From JAHECE01 sp963780675 (GTDB lineage Bacteria; Actinomycetota; Actinomycetes; Actinomycetales; JAHECE01): a DNA stretch of 64,000 nucleotides. Positions 42,152 through 51,604 of the stretch are shown in pieces (positions within the stretch are counted from its first letter, which is position 1; every line of letters starts with the position of its first letter). Position numbers and translations under genes: made by a program. A model generated the notes under the pieces. The model was not told the DNA's origin, ran no database searches, and saw only the letters and a program-made list of their open reading frames with translations. The stretch lies in NCBI GenBank assembly GCA_963780675.1, contig CAWACR010000009.1, positions 62,001 through 126,000 of the forward strand, written 5' to 3'.

Positions 42152-44832
42152 TCAGTCCGTGATGACCCGGCCGAAGAGGTCAAGGCGTGGCCGCGCGGGG
42201 TCGTCCTCCGGCGCGCGGAACGCGCACCTGAACGTGTGCGCCCCCGGCCCGACCTCGACGTCCTCCCACCCCTCGCCCGGGAGCCGGAGGAGCGCCGTCG
42301 TCCCGGCCGGGACCGCGACGTCGACCGTGAGGACGTCGTCGGAGCGGCGCCACGCGACCGCTGCCCGCCCGTAGGGCGTCTCGTGCGCCGTCGCGGCGTG
42401 CGAGAGCCCGCCTCCTGGCCGGGGCGCCACGAGGATTCGCCGGTACCCGGGCGCCGTCGGCGCGAGGCCGGCAATCGTCCGGTGCATCCAGTCGGCCACC
42501 GCGCCGAGCGCGTAGTGGTTGAACGACGTCATGTCGCCCGGGTTGATCGCGCCGTCCGGGAGCATCGAGTCCCAGCGCTCCCAGATGGTCGTCGCGCCCA
42601 TCGTCACCGGGTAGAGCCAGGACGGGCACTCCGTCTGCAGCAGCGAGGTGGTACGCCGTGTCGAGCGTCGCCGCCCGCGCTCAGCGCGTCGCAGATCGAT
42701 CGGGGTGCCGACGAACCCGGTCGCGATGCGGTGATCGCCGGCCACCACGAGGTCCGCGAGCCGCCGGCCGCCCGCGCCACGCTGCGGCGGCGTCGGCAGG
42801 AGGTCGAACGCAGATCGCCAGCGCGTACGCCGTCGGCGCGTCGCTCACGAGCCGCCCGCTCGGGGCGACGTATCGCGCCGGAACGCCGCCCGCACGGCTC
42901 GGCCGCGAGCGCGGCGTACCGCGCGGCGTCGTCGGCCCGGCCCAGCACCTCGGCTGCCTCGGCCAGCAGACCCGCCGTCCAGGCGTGGTACGCCGTCGCG
43001 ACGAGATGCCGGTCGGTGCGCGCATCCGCGGGGTTGTCCGGCGGCGCGGCCGGGTCGAGCCAGTCGCCGAGTTGCAGGCCGGTGTCCCACAGGTGGTCCG
43101 GCCCGGCGAGGTCGGCCACCTGGTCGACCCACGCCGTCATGCTCGCGCACTGCCGCGCGAGCACGCCCGCGTCGCCGATGCGCTGGTAGAGCACCCACGG
43201 GACGACGACGGCGGCGTCGCCCCACGCGGCGAGCGGCGCCAGCGGGAACCCGGTGCGGAACGTACGGGACATAGAAGGGGACGGTCCCGACGTCCACCTG
43301 CTCGAGCGGCGAGGTCCTCGCAGCCACGAGGTCAGCAGGCCGGCGCAGTCGTACAGGTAGGACGCGGTGGGCGCGAACACCTGGATGTCGCCCGTCCAGC
43401 CGAGGCGCTCGTCGCGCTGCGGGCAGTCGGTGGGGATGTCGATGAAGTTCCCGCGCATGCCCCACACGACGTTCTCGTGCAGGCGGTCCAGCAGGGGGTC
43501 GCCGGTCGTGAACGTGCCCGTCCGTCGCATGTCGGTGTGGACGACGACGGCGCGCACGTCGCCCGGGTCGAGGTCACCCCGCCACCCGTCCACCTCGGCG
43601 TACCGGAAGCCGTGGAAGGTGAAGCGCGGCTCCCACTCCTCCCCGGCCGGGTCACCGCGCATGACGTAGGTGTCGGTGGCGGCGGCCTGCCGGAGCGGGC
43701 GCGTGCCGAGTTCGCCGTTCTCGAGGACCTCGGCGTGGCGCAGTGTGACGGCGGTGCCGGCCTCACCCCGCACCTGGATCCGCAGCCGCCCGACGAGGTT
43801 CTGCCCGAAGTCGAGGATCGTGGCCCCGGACGGTGAGGTGATCACCTCGACCGGCGCGACCTCCTCGATCCGGCGCACCGGCGGTCCCGTGGGTGCCACG
43901 AGGGCGGCCGACGGCGCGGGTTCGATCCGCACGCCGGCCCACGCGCCGTCGTCGTACCCGGGCGCGGACCACCCCGGGCGATCGAGGCGCGCGTCGTAGG
44001 TCTCGCCGTCGTAGATGCCGGTCACGGTGATGGGCCCGGTAGCCGCGCGCCATGAGCCGTCGGTACCGATCATGGCGACCCGGCCGTCGGCGTAGGTCAC
44101 CTCGAGCTGCGCGAGGAGGGCGGTGCGCTCGCCGTAGATGTTCCGGACCCCGCCCTCGAAGCCGAATCGGCCCCGGAACCAGCCGTCCGCGAGCGTGGCG
44201 CCGACGGCGTTCGCACCGTCCCGGACCAGCGCCGTGACGTCGTGCGTGCGGTACCGCAGCCGGTGGCGGTAACTCGTCCACCCGGGCGCGAGGACGTCGT
44301 CACCCACGCGCACACCGTTGATCTCCACCTCGTACAGCCCGTGCGCGGTCGCGTAGAGCCGGGCCGCGGCGACCTCTCCGGCGAGCCGGAAGTCCCGCCG
44401 CAGCAGCGCCGGGGCATGGTCGACGTCGGGCGCGTCGTCCCAGTCGGGTGAGATCAGGTCCGCGAGCCAGTCCGCGCGCTCCAGCAGGCCCGTCTCCAGG
44501 GTCACCGACGCGGACCAGGGCGACGGCGACGCGTCCCCCGCCCGCTCGCCGTCGGCCCCTGCCACCGACCACGTGCGCACGCGCACCTCACGACGAGCCC
44601 GCGACGGCAGGCCCTCGAACGGCCACGGCACGAGCACCGACTCCGAGGAGGCGATGCGCCCGCTCGTGCGCTCCTGCCCCGACATCGCGTCGCGGACATG
44701 GACCTCGTACGCGACCTGAGCGGCGGCCTCGGGCGATCCGGTCCACGACAGCCGCGGGCGCGGCTCACCGACGCCGATCGGGTCGCGGTGGTGCTCCACG
44801 CGCAGGTGGGTCGGGGCGGGGCGGGCGGTCAC
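42152..44832 (-). CDS. GH78 alpha-L-rhamnosidase, frame interrupted
   Basis: About 890 residues from GTG 44832 (VTARPAPTHLRVEHHRDPIG). N-terminal beta-sandwich modules (HGLYEVEINGVRVGDDVLAP; DGWFRGRFGFEGGVRNIYGE) precede the GH78 catalytic (alpha/alpha)6 barrel with DCPQRDERLGWTGDIQVF, the acid cluster that includes the general acid, and WERWDSMLPDGAINPGDMTS near the base. A C-terminal beta domain follows. Frame changes occur near 43320 and 43265 and several between 42880 and 42660. It releases terminal L-rhamnose from oligosaccharides; no signal peptide, so it acts inside the cell on imported fragments. Last gene of the rha operon. Confidence 0.88.
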
Positions 44833-44878
44833 GGGTGGGCCTGCTTTCGGACGGTTCGGGCGAGGGCCGGGCGCCGGC

Positions 44879-45550
44879 TCAAGGCAGCCGGGCGCCCTCG
44901 GGGACGTCGATCTGGTCGTAGACGAGGACGTTCGGGGTGCCGGCGCGCTGGGCGTAGTAGAGCACCTCGGCGTTCTCCTCCACGGCGACGGCGACTTTGA
45001 ACGCCAGTTTCAGCGACGTCCCGACGGCGAGGAGGCCGTGGTTGGCCCACACGACGGCGTTGACGTCGGTTCCCATGGTCGCGGCCGAGCGCTCGCCGAA
45101 CTCCGCGTTCGTGGAGAACTCGAACGGCATCACCGGGACCGGGCCCTTGGCGTACAGGACCATGTTGAGCAAGACGGGGTCGATCCGCTGCCCGAGGGCG
45201 CCGAGCACGTTCACGAACGTGGACTCGGTGTGGACGATCGCCATCGCGTCGGGGCGCGCCGCGTACTGGGTGAGGTGCACGGGCAGCTCGGTGGACGGCA
45301 GCAGGCTCGGGTCGAGCCGGCTGCCCTCGAGCACCGTGCCGTCGTAGCCGACCACGATCATGTCCTCCGGGCGCAACGCGTCGTAGCGCACGTCGCTCGG
45401 GGTGATGACGATCGCCTCGTGCTCGGGCAGACGCACGCTGATGTTGCCCTGCGTGTTGAAGTTCAGGCCGACCTTCACCGACTCCCGGCAGTAGTACAGG
45501 ATCTCCTCGCGCAGGGCCTGGCTCGCGCGGGACATGGCGCTCGTGCTCAT
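44879..45550 (-). CDS. rhaD: Class II aldolase, L-rhamnulose/fuculose-1-phosphate type
   Basis: 223 residues from ATG 45550. NTQGNISVRLPEHEAIVITP, PSTELPVHLTQYAARPDAMA (ligand Glu), AIVHTESTFVNVLGALGQ and VVWANHGLLAVGTSLKLA (ligand His) follow the class II aldolase/adducin fold that uses a Zn2+ to split ketose-1-phosphates. The normal second histidine of the HxH ligand pair is Glu here (H-T-E). By operon position it should cleave L-rhamnulose-1-phosphate to DHAP and L-lactaldehyde. Frame intact between two damaged genes. Confidence 0.82.
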   Translation of the reverse strand: MSTSAMSRASQALREEILYYCRESVKVGLNFNTQGNISVRLPEHEAIVITPSDVRYDALRPEDMIVVGYDGTVLEGSRLDPSLLPSTELPVHLTQYAARPDAMAIVHTESTFVNVLGALGQRIDPVLLNMVLYAKGPVPVMPFEFSTNAEFGERSAATMGTDVNAVVWANHGLLAVGTSLKLAFKVAVAVEENAEVLYYAQRAGTPNVLVYDQIDVPEGARLP

Positions 45551-45570
45551 CGGGTTCTCACTCCTGTGGT

Positions 45571-45632
45571 GGTGGGTCGGTGCAGTGGTGGGTGGCGCGG
45601 TGCAGTGGTGGGTGGCTGGGTGCTGCGGTGGG
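45571..45632. repeat. About 20-bp GT-rich tandem repeat between rhaB and rhaD
   Basis: Roughly three degenerate copies of GCAGTGGTGGGTGGCGCGGT lie in the 90-bp gap. On the coding (minus) strand this is a CCACCCAC-rich, weakly structured mRNA linker directly before the rhaD ribosome site. Confidence 0.7.
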
Positions 45633-45640
45633 CGGGCGCG

Positions 45641-47127
45641 TCAGGCCCAGAGGCGGGCCTCGGCGCGGGCCCAGGCGGCGCCGTCGTCGGCGGGTTCGTA
45701 GGGGCGGAGGTCGCTGCTTGCGGCGACCACGCGGCGCAGATCGGGCAGTCCGCCGCACAGGGCGCCGACGGCGCGCGCCTGGACCAGCGCGTTGCCGAGG
45801 GCGGTGGCCTCGACCGGCCCGGCGAGCACCGGCAGTCCGCTGGCGTCGGCGGTCAGCTGGCAGAGCAGCTCGTTGCGGGCTCCGCCGCCGACGACGTGGA
45901 TCACGCGGATGTCACGGCCGAGAGACGCCGCGCGTCGACGGACGGCGCGGCGGAAGGCCACGGCCAGGCAGTCGAGGATGCAGCGAACGGTCTGCGCGGG
46001 GTCTGCGGGACGGGCTGCCCGGACGCCGCAGCGGCGGTCGCGATGCGGGCGGGCATGTCGCCGGGGGCGAGGAACACGCGCGTCGTCCACGTCGAAGACG
46101 GTCCGCCGCGCGGGCTCGGCGGCGGACGCGCGCAGCAGGTCGGCCAGGTCCGCGGACTCGCCCCGCGAGTCCCACGTGCGCAGGGACTCCTGGAGCAGCC
46201 ACAGGCCCATCACGTTGCGCAGGTACCGGTCCGGCCGTCGACGCCGAGTTCGTTGGTGAAGTTGGCCTCCCGGCGTCGCCTCGCTCAGGACGGGCGCGTC
46301 CAGCTCCAGGCCGACCAGGCCCCACGTCCCGCACGAGATGTACGCGACGTCCGCTCGTCGGCGGGGACGCCGACGACCGCGGACGCGGTGTCGTGCGAGC
46401 CGACCGCGGTCACCGGGGTGCCGCCGGCGAGCCCGAGGTCGGCGATCGACGTCCGAGCGCACCGGCCCGATCACCGTGCCGGGCTCGCGCAGGGACGGCA
46501 GGATCCGCTCGGCGATCCCGAGCCGCGGCGAGGACGTCGCGCGCCCACGTCCCGCGCGCGGGTCGAACAGGCCGGTGGTGGAGACGTTCGTCACCTCCGC
46601 GCCCGGATCGCCGGCCAGCCAGTAGGCGAGCAGGTCCGGGATGAGGAGCAGGCGGCGGGCGGCCGCCGCACCGGGCCGAGCCCACGCTCGGACGCGAGCT
46701 GGTAGACGGTGTTGAACGGCATGGAACTGGATGCCGGTGGTCGCGTAGAGGCGCTCGCGCGGGACGCTCGCGTGGACCCGCTCCGACGACCGCCGTCCGT
46801 GCGCGCGTCGCGGTAGTGGTACGGGTTGCCGAGCAGCGCGCCGTCGGCGTCGAGCAGGCCGTAGTCGACCCCCCAGCCGTCGACGCCGATGCCGGCGAGC
46901 CGCGAGCCGCGCGGGCGGCCGCCCGCAGGCCCTCGGCGATCTCGTGGTACAGGCGGAGGACGTCCCAGTGCAGGTGCCGTTCGGGCAGGGCACGGGCTCG
47001 TTGGCGAACCGGTGCACCTCGGCCAGGTCGAGCCGGTCGGGCCGACGCGGCCGAGCATGACCCGACCGCGAGGAGGCGCCGAGGTCGACGGCAGGCGAGC
47101 GCCGCGGGCGGGGTCAGCGATCGGCAC
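45641..47127 (-). CDS. rhaB: L-rhamnulokinase, frame interrupted
   Basis: FGGY-family kinase spread over several frames. The start is probably GTG 47127. Recognisable blocks: VDLGASS then GRVMLGRVG (phosphate loop), LAGIGVDGWGVDYGLLDADG, ATTGIQFHAVQ, YISCGTWGLVGLELDAPVLS, NVMGLWLLQESLRTWDSRGE and VIHVVGGGARNELLCQLTAD with SGLPVLAGPVEATALGNALV. Around ten single-base indels break the frame, most before 45990. It phosphorylates L-rhamnulose at O1 for cleavage by rhaD. Sits 24 bp after rhaI. Confidence 0.85.
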
Positions 47128-47151
47128 TCCGTCGCGATCGGAGACCGCGGC

Positions 47152-48324
47152 TCACGCACCCCAGCCGGCCTGGGTGCCCTCCGACTCGCTCGGCGGCGAT
47201 CCGTGCCAGGTAGCCGGAGCGCGCGAAGGCCGCGATCGGGTCGCGGGCCAGGCCCATCTCCTCGCGCAAGTTGCGCCAGCATCGGCCGCGACGTCCGTGT
47301 CGTAGGCGTCCATGAGGATCGCGCGTGGCGCCGAGCACGTCGCCCGCCCGCTGTTCGGCCTCGAGAGCGCCGCGGGTCCACGAGCAGGGCCTTGGCGGTC
47401 GCCTCCTGGACGTTGAGCACGCTGCGGATCTGGCCGGGGATCTTGGGCTCGATGTTGTGGCACTGGTCGAGCATGAAGGCCACGCCGGACTCGGCCCGAA
47501 GACCGCCTCCCTTCACGACCTCGTGCATGATCCGGAAGAGCTGGAACGGGTCCGCGGCGCCGACCATGAGGTCGTCGTCGGCGTAGAAGCGCGAGTTGAA
47601 GTCGAACCCGCCGAGCCTGTCGGCCCGCAGCAGCGCGGCCACGATGAACTCGATGTTGGTGCCGGGGGCGTGGTGGCCGGTGTCCACGACGACCTTGGCG
47701 CCTTGGCCCGAGGGCGATGCAGTGCGCGAGCGACGTGCCCCAGTCCGGGACGTCGGTCGTGTAGAACGCGGCTCGAAGAACTTGTACTCGAGGACCATCC
47801 GCTGGTCGTCGCCCAGCCGCGGCGTAGATCTGCTGGAGCGACTCGGCCAGCCGGTCCTGGCGGGCCCGGATGTCGTCCTGGCCGGGGTAGTTGGTGCCGT
47901 CCGGCAACCAGAGCTTGAGGTCCCGCGAGCCGGTCGCGTCCATGACGTCGACGCACTCGAGGAGGTGGTCGACCGCCTTGGCGCGGACCTTCGCGTCCGG
48001 ATGGCAGAGCTGCCGAGCATGTAGTCGTCGTCCTGGAACAGGTTCGAGTTGATGGTGCCGAGCGCGACGCCGAGTTCCTGCGGCGTACGCGGCGAGGGCG
48101 CCGTAGTCGTCCACCTTGTCCCACGGGATGTGCAGCGCCACGCTCGGCGCGACCCCGGTGTAGCGGTTGACCTGGGCGGCGTCCTCGATCTTCTCGTACG
48201 GGTCGCGCGGGACGCCGGTCTGGCCGAACACCTTGAACCGGGTGCCGGAGTTGCCGAACGCCCACGAGGGCAGCTCGATCGCGAGGTCGGCGAGCGGGGC
48301 GAGTCGCTCGGGGGTGGTGCTCAT
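47152..48324 (-). CDS. rhaI: L-rhamnose isomerase, frame interrupted
   Basis: About 390 residues from ATG 48324. Matches the actinobacterial/RhaI subtype: ELPSWAFGNSGTRFKVFGQT, GVAPSVALHIPWDKVDDYGA, DATGSRDLKLWLPDGTNYPG, MVLEYKFFEPAFYTTDVPDW, VVVDTGHHAPGTNIEFIVAA and GFDFNSRFYADDDLMVGAAD, with metal-binding Glu, Asp and His in the middle blocks. Inserted or missing bases are seen near 48091, 48015, 47820, 47768, 47707 and 47370, then more to 47190; insertions and deletions largely cancel. It converts L-rhamnose to L-rhamnulose. First gene of the rha operon, divergent from lacI. Confidence 0.9.
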   Translation of the reverse strand: MSTTPERLAPLADLAIELPSWAFGNSGTRFKVFGQTGVPRDPYEKIEDAAQVNRYTGVAPSVALHIPWDKVDDYGALAAYAAGTRRRARHHQLEPVPGRRLHARQLCHPDAKVRAKAVDHLLECVDVMDATGSRDLKLWLPDGTNYPGQDDIRARQDRLAESLQQIYAAAGRRPADGPRVQVLRAAFYTTDVPDWGTSLAHCIALGPRRQGRRGHRPPRPRHQHRVHRGRAAAGRQARRVRLQLALLRRRRPHGRRRGPVPALPDHARGREGRRSSGRVRRGLHARPVPQHRAQDPRPDPQRAQRPGGDRQGPARGPAALSRPNSGRATCSAPRAILMDAYDTDVAADAGATCARRWAWPATRSRPSRAPATWHGSPPSESEGTQAGWGA

Positions 48325-48350
48325 CGTGGGAACTCCTCGTCGAGGTCTCG

Positions 48351-48416
48351 CTGATACGTTTCAGCGCCTGTTGCGAGGATAGACGAGGTCCGGACCGGTG
48401 TCAATGAATCGTTTCA
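48351..48416. promoter_or_regulatory. Two LacI-type boxes in the rhaI promoter
   Basis: CTGATACGTTTCAG at 48351-48364 and TGAATCGTTTCA at 48405-48416 match a TGAAACGTTTCA-type LacI-family palindrome, 27 and 81 bp from the rhaI ATG. They probably bind the divergent LacI-family regulator. Confidence 0.65.
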
Positions 48417-48548
48417 CTCTCACGCGCCTTCGGCCCCCGGCGCCCGGTCATGGTCGGGCTCCATTCCGGGGAAGATCCGTCGCTCCCTGGACGACGGATC
48501 TTCCCCGTTCGCCGCCGGTGGGGCCGGTGGGCCAGGCGCGATCTGGTC

Positions 48549-48560
48549 TGAAACGATACG
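48549..48560. promoter_or_regulatory. Third LacI-type box before the regulator gene
   Basis: TGAAACGATACG, a half-conserved version of the same palindrome, lies 26 bp before the lacI-type ATG. Together with the two rhaI-proximal boxes this suggests autoregulation. Confidence 0.55.
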
Positions 48561-48585
48561 AAGAGACGCCGAGAGGGGCCCGACC

Positions 48586-49620
48586 ATGACCACCAAGCTG
48601 CGGGACGTCGCCGAGCGCGCGGGCGTGTCCGTCGGCACGGTCTCCAACGTGCTGAACCGCCCGAGCGTGGTCCGGCCGGCGACCGCGAGCGAAGGTCGAG
48701 CGCGCGATCGCCGACCTCGGCTTCGTGCGCAACGAGTCCGCCCGCCAGCTGCGGGCCGGGCACGAGCCGGCGCCTCGCCTACGTGGTGCTCGACGCCGGC
48801 AACCCGTTCTTCACCGACGTCGCCCGCGGCGTCGCAGGACGGCGCGCCGCCGAGGACGGCCTCGTCGCTCATCCTCTGCAACAGCGACTCCGGACCCGCG
48901 CCGCGAGGACGCCTACCTCGACCCTGCTCGGCAGCAGCGCGTCCGCGGCGTGCTGATCACCCCCGTCGACGACGCCAACCCTCGGCTCGCGCACCCTGCC
49001 CGCGCCGCGGCACCCCGTGGTGCTGGTCGACCGGGTGGCCCGCAGACGCGGCCGGCACCGACGTCGGCTCGCGAGCGTCGGCGTCGACGACGTCGAGGGC
49101 GGGCGTCTCGCCGTCGCCCACCTGCTCGAGGCGGGCACGCAGCGGATCGCCTTCGTCGGCGGACCGCGACGATCGCGCCAGGTCACGCGACCGGCTGGCC
49201 GGGGCGCGCGCGCCGCGCTGGCCGCCGCCGGGCTCGACCCGACGGCCTCGCGCTGCATCGCGACCGACGGCCTGACCGTCGCCGAGGGCCGACGCGCGGG
49301 CGAGCGCCTGCTCGGGCATCCGCCGCCGACCCGCGCCGACCGCCGCGTTCTGCGCCAACGACCTGCTCGCGCTCGGCCTGCTCCAGGAGATGACGCCGCC
49401 GGGCGTGCGGGTGCCCGGACGACCTCGCGATCGTCGGCTACGACGACATCGAGTTCGCGGCCGCCGCCGCGGTCCCGCTGACCTCGGTGCGCCAGCCGCG
49501 CGAGGAGCTCGGCCGGCCGCCGTCGAGCTGGTCCTCGAGGAACCGGACCCCTCGGCCCCGCCGGAGCGCCGCCACCGAGTCCTGCGGCCGGAGCTCGTGG
49601 TCCGCGCGTCGTCCCGGTAG
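48586..49620 (+). CDS. LacI-family regulator of the rha operon, frame interrupted
   Basis: About 340 residues from ATG 48586. The HTH is intact: TTKLRDVAERAGVSVGTVSN and VLNRPSVV with the hinge RNESARQLRAGHEP. The sugar-binding domain continues in three frames: AYVVLDAGNPFF, QRVRGVLITPVDDANPRL, VLVDRVA, GRLAVAHLLEAGTQRIAFVG, FCANDLLALGLLQEM and AIVGYDDIEFAAAAAVPLTS. Indels occur about every 40-80 bp between 48690 and 49520. It most likely represses rhaI-rhaB-rhaD-GH78 until an inducer such as L-rhamnose or rhamnulose is present. Confidence 0.85.
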
Positions 49621-49739
49621 GGCGGCCCGGGAGCCGTGATCAGGTCTGCGTTCTGGGGCGTGGCCGACCCCCGGCGCGGGCGAGCCGGCAGCTGGCGTGA
49701 GACGTTGAGCCCGTCGTCGAGCGCACCGCGGGAGGAACC

Positions 49740-50411
49740 ATGACAGCGACGTTCACCGGCTTCGGCGAAGGCGCCCTCGACTTCTACGAAGGTCTCGCTG
49801 CGGACAACAGTCGCGCCTACTGGAGGGCCCACGCCGAGACCTACCGCCGCGAGGTCGCCGATCCCCTCGCGGCCCTCGCCGCGGCCCTGGAGCCCGAGTT
49901 CGGTGCGATCAAGGTCTTCCGCCCCTACCGCGACGTGCGCTTCAGCGCCGACAAGCGCCCGTACGCCGAGCACGCGAGCCTGGCCGCCCTCGCCGGCGAG
50001 ACGAAACCCGTCGTCGGCGGGCTCTACCTGGCGCTGTCCCCGACCGGGCTCTTCGTCGCGGGTGGCTACCACCGACCCGCTCGCGATCAGCTCGAACGCT
50101 TCCGCCGGCTCCAGGACGACGCCGCCTCGGCCGCCGACCTCGACGGCACGCTCGGCGACCTCGCCGCCCGTGGCTTCCCGCTCGACGACGACGCTCCGCT
50201 GAAGTCCGCACCGCGCGGCTGGTCGAGGGACCACCCGCGGATCGACCTGCTCCGGCGGACCGGTCTCACCGTGAGCCACACCCACGAACCCGGTCCGTGG
50301 CTCTTCGAGGCCCGCTGCCTCGATGTGGTGGTCGAGGGCTGGCAGGCGGCGCGGCTCTGGAACACCTGGCTGGACGCCCACGTCGGCCCGAGCTCCCTGC
50401 CCTCACGCTGA
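49740..50411 (+). CDS. DUF2461 domain protein
   Basis: 223 residues from ATG 49740 after GGGAGGAA. TGFGEGALDFYEGLAADNSR, YWRAHAETYRREVADPLAAL, VFRPYRDVRFSADKRPYAEH and LYLALSPTGLFVAGGYHRPA are the DUF2461/TIGR02453 signature, with the conserved RxxRDxRFSxDKxPYKxH-like core. The family's function is unknown. The frame is completely intact, although both neighbours on the island carry many indels. A long inverted repeat follows the stop. Confidence 0.85.
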   Translation: MTATFTGFGEGALDFYEGLAADNSRAYWRAHAETYRREVADPLAALAAALEPEFGAIKVFRPYRDVRFSADKRPYAEHASLAALAGETKPVVGGLYLALSPTGLFVAGGYHRPARDQLERFRRLQDDAASAADLDGTLGDLAARGFPLDDDAPLKSAPRGWSRDHPRIDLLRRTGLTVSHTHEPGPWLFEARCLDVVVEGWQAARLWNTWLDAHVGPSSLPSR

Positions 50412-50425
50412 GGTCGTTCGTCGAC

Positions 50426-50486
50426 GTGAGATCTGCGTTTCGGGGCGCCCGGACGGCCGGACGACGCCCCGGAACGCAGATCTCAC
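50426..50486. terminator. 22-bp-arm inverted repeat between convergent genes
   Basis: Arms 50426-50447 and 50465-50486 (GTGAGATCTGCGTTTCGGGG and its complement) differ at one position and flank a 17-base loop. Lies between the stops of DUF2461 (plus) and sorC (minus), so it can terminate both. A single related arm (TCTGCGTTCTGGGGCG) lies at 49646, just after the lacI-type gene. Confidence 0.75.
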
Positions 50487-50499
50487 CCCAGCCCGACAG

Positions 50500-51483
50500 T
50501 CAGTCCAGAAGACGGCGAGCCTCGGCGGCGTCGGTGACGAGCACGGTGACCCAGCCGCCGCGCAGGGCCGCGAGGATGGCCGTGTGCTTGCGCCGCCCGC
50601 CCGCGACGCCGATCCGACGAGGGATCGCGCGCAGCTCGTCGGGATCGATCCCGACGACGCGCTCGTCGAGCGCGGAGGCCACGTGAACGCCGGCCGAGTC
50701 GAAGAAGCGCAGGCACACGTCACCGACGGCGCCCGCGGACCGGAGAGCGTCCTGGTCCGCCTCAGCCATCGCGTTGCCGCTCTCCCGGAGTAGGGGCGAG
50801 GGCTCCAGGCTGCCGATGCCGACGAGCGCCGTGGTCAGGGACGGCCACCGAGCGGCGACGGCCTGCACGGTCGGGTCCGCCATCAACGGCGCCCGTCCCG
50901 CGGCGGACCCCAGGAGCCCGGGCGCGGGGAGGAACACCGGCGTCGCGCCCGTGACCTCGGCGAGCCGCCCGAGGAGCCGCGCCGCTTGCACCTGGACCCG
51001 CGGTTCGCCGATCCCGCCGACGAACTGGACCACCTCCTCGGCCACGCGCACCCGGGACGGCCGCATGGCCTCGACGGTGGCCAGAAGGCTCGCACTCCAC
51101 GAGGAGATGCCGATCCGCTCGTCGCTGATCAGCGTCGTCTCGAGGTACGTCGCGGCTGCGGCGCCGAGCGCGCGGACGACGTCGTCGTCGGCGCCGTCGG
51201 CATCGACCACGACGGCCTCGGTGAGGCCGAAGCGCTGCTCGAGCGCCTCCTCGAGGTCGGTGTGCACGCCGGGCGGGAGCGCCACGACCGTGCGGACGAC
51301 GCCGACCTCCGCCGCCCGCTTGAGCAGGCGTGAGACCCGGGGCTGGGAGACGTGCAGCTCGGTGGCGATGTCGGCCTGGCGCATCCCGCGCTCGTGGTAC
51401 ATCCGGGCGACCTTGGCCATGAGGCGCAGCTGGTCCTCGCTGGGGCCTGGGGTCGCGCGACGGGTGGGCGCCACTCTGGCCAT
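50500..51483 (-). CDS. SorC/DeoR-type sugar-responsive regulator
   Basis: 327 residues from ATG 51483 after GGAGGGGAGG. N-terminal HTH: LRLMAKVARMYHERGMRQAD, IATELHVSQPRVSRLLKRAA. C-terminal sugar-phosphate-binding domain (pfam04198): GLTEAVVVDADGADDDVVRA, GISSWSASLLATVEAMRP, VVQFVGGIGEP, and GVAGGRRKHTAILAALRGGW. Family members bind phosphorylated sugars as inducers. It lies downstream of the transketolase genes on the same strand and is the natural regulator candidate for the aplK-apiI-apt unit. Frame intact. Confidence 0.88.
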   Translation of the reverse strand: MARVAPTRRATPGPSEDQLRLMAKVARMYHERGMRQADIATELHVSQPRVSRLLKRAAEVGVVRTVVALPPGVHTDLEEALEQRFGLTEAVVVDADGADDDVVRALGAAAATYLETTLISDERIGISSWSASLLATVEAMRPSRVRVAEEVVQFVGGIGEPRVQVQAARLLGRLAEVTGATPVFLPAPGLLGSAAGRAPLMADPTVQAVAARWPSLTTALVGIGSLEPSPLLRESGNAMAEADQDALRSAGAVGDVCLRFFDSAGVHVASALDERVVGIDPDELRAIPRRIGVAGGRRKHTAILAALRGGWVTVLVTDAAEARRLLD

Positions 51484-51532
51484 GCGACCTCCCCTCCGTG
51501 TGTCCCGGCCGCTCTCCCCGACCAACCGCCCG

Positions 51533-51560
51533 GCCCGGGCGCGATGCTACGCGCCCGGGC
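51533..51560 (-). terminator. Hairpin between the transketolase and sorC
   Basis: GCCCGGGCGCG (51533-51543) pairs perfectly with 51550-51560 around ATGCTA. It lies 45 bp beyond the transketolase stop and may end most transcripts before sorC. Confidence 0.6.
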
Positions 51561-51604
51561 TCCTGGGCTACCGGCCGAGCACAGTGCCAGGCCGGCCGCA
51601 GCGG

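Noticed and set aside
39724..42474. 916-codon minus-strand frame across xylR and the ROK kinase
   Set aside because: Low-complexity shadow of two intact plus-strand genes.
45571..45632. Tandem repeats considered as a CRISPR array
   Set aside because: Units are about 20 bp without unique spacers and no cas genes are present.
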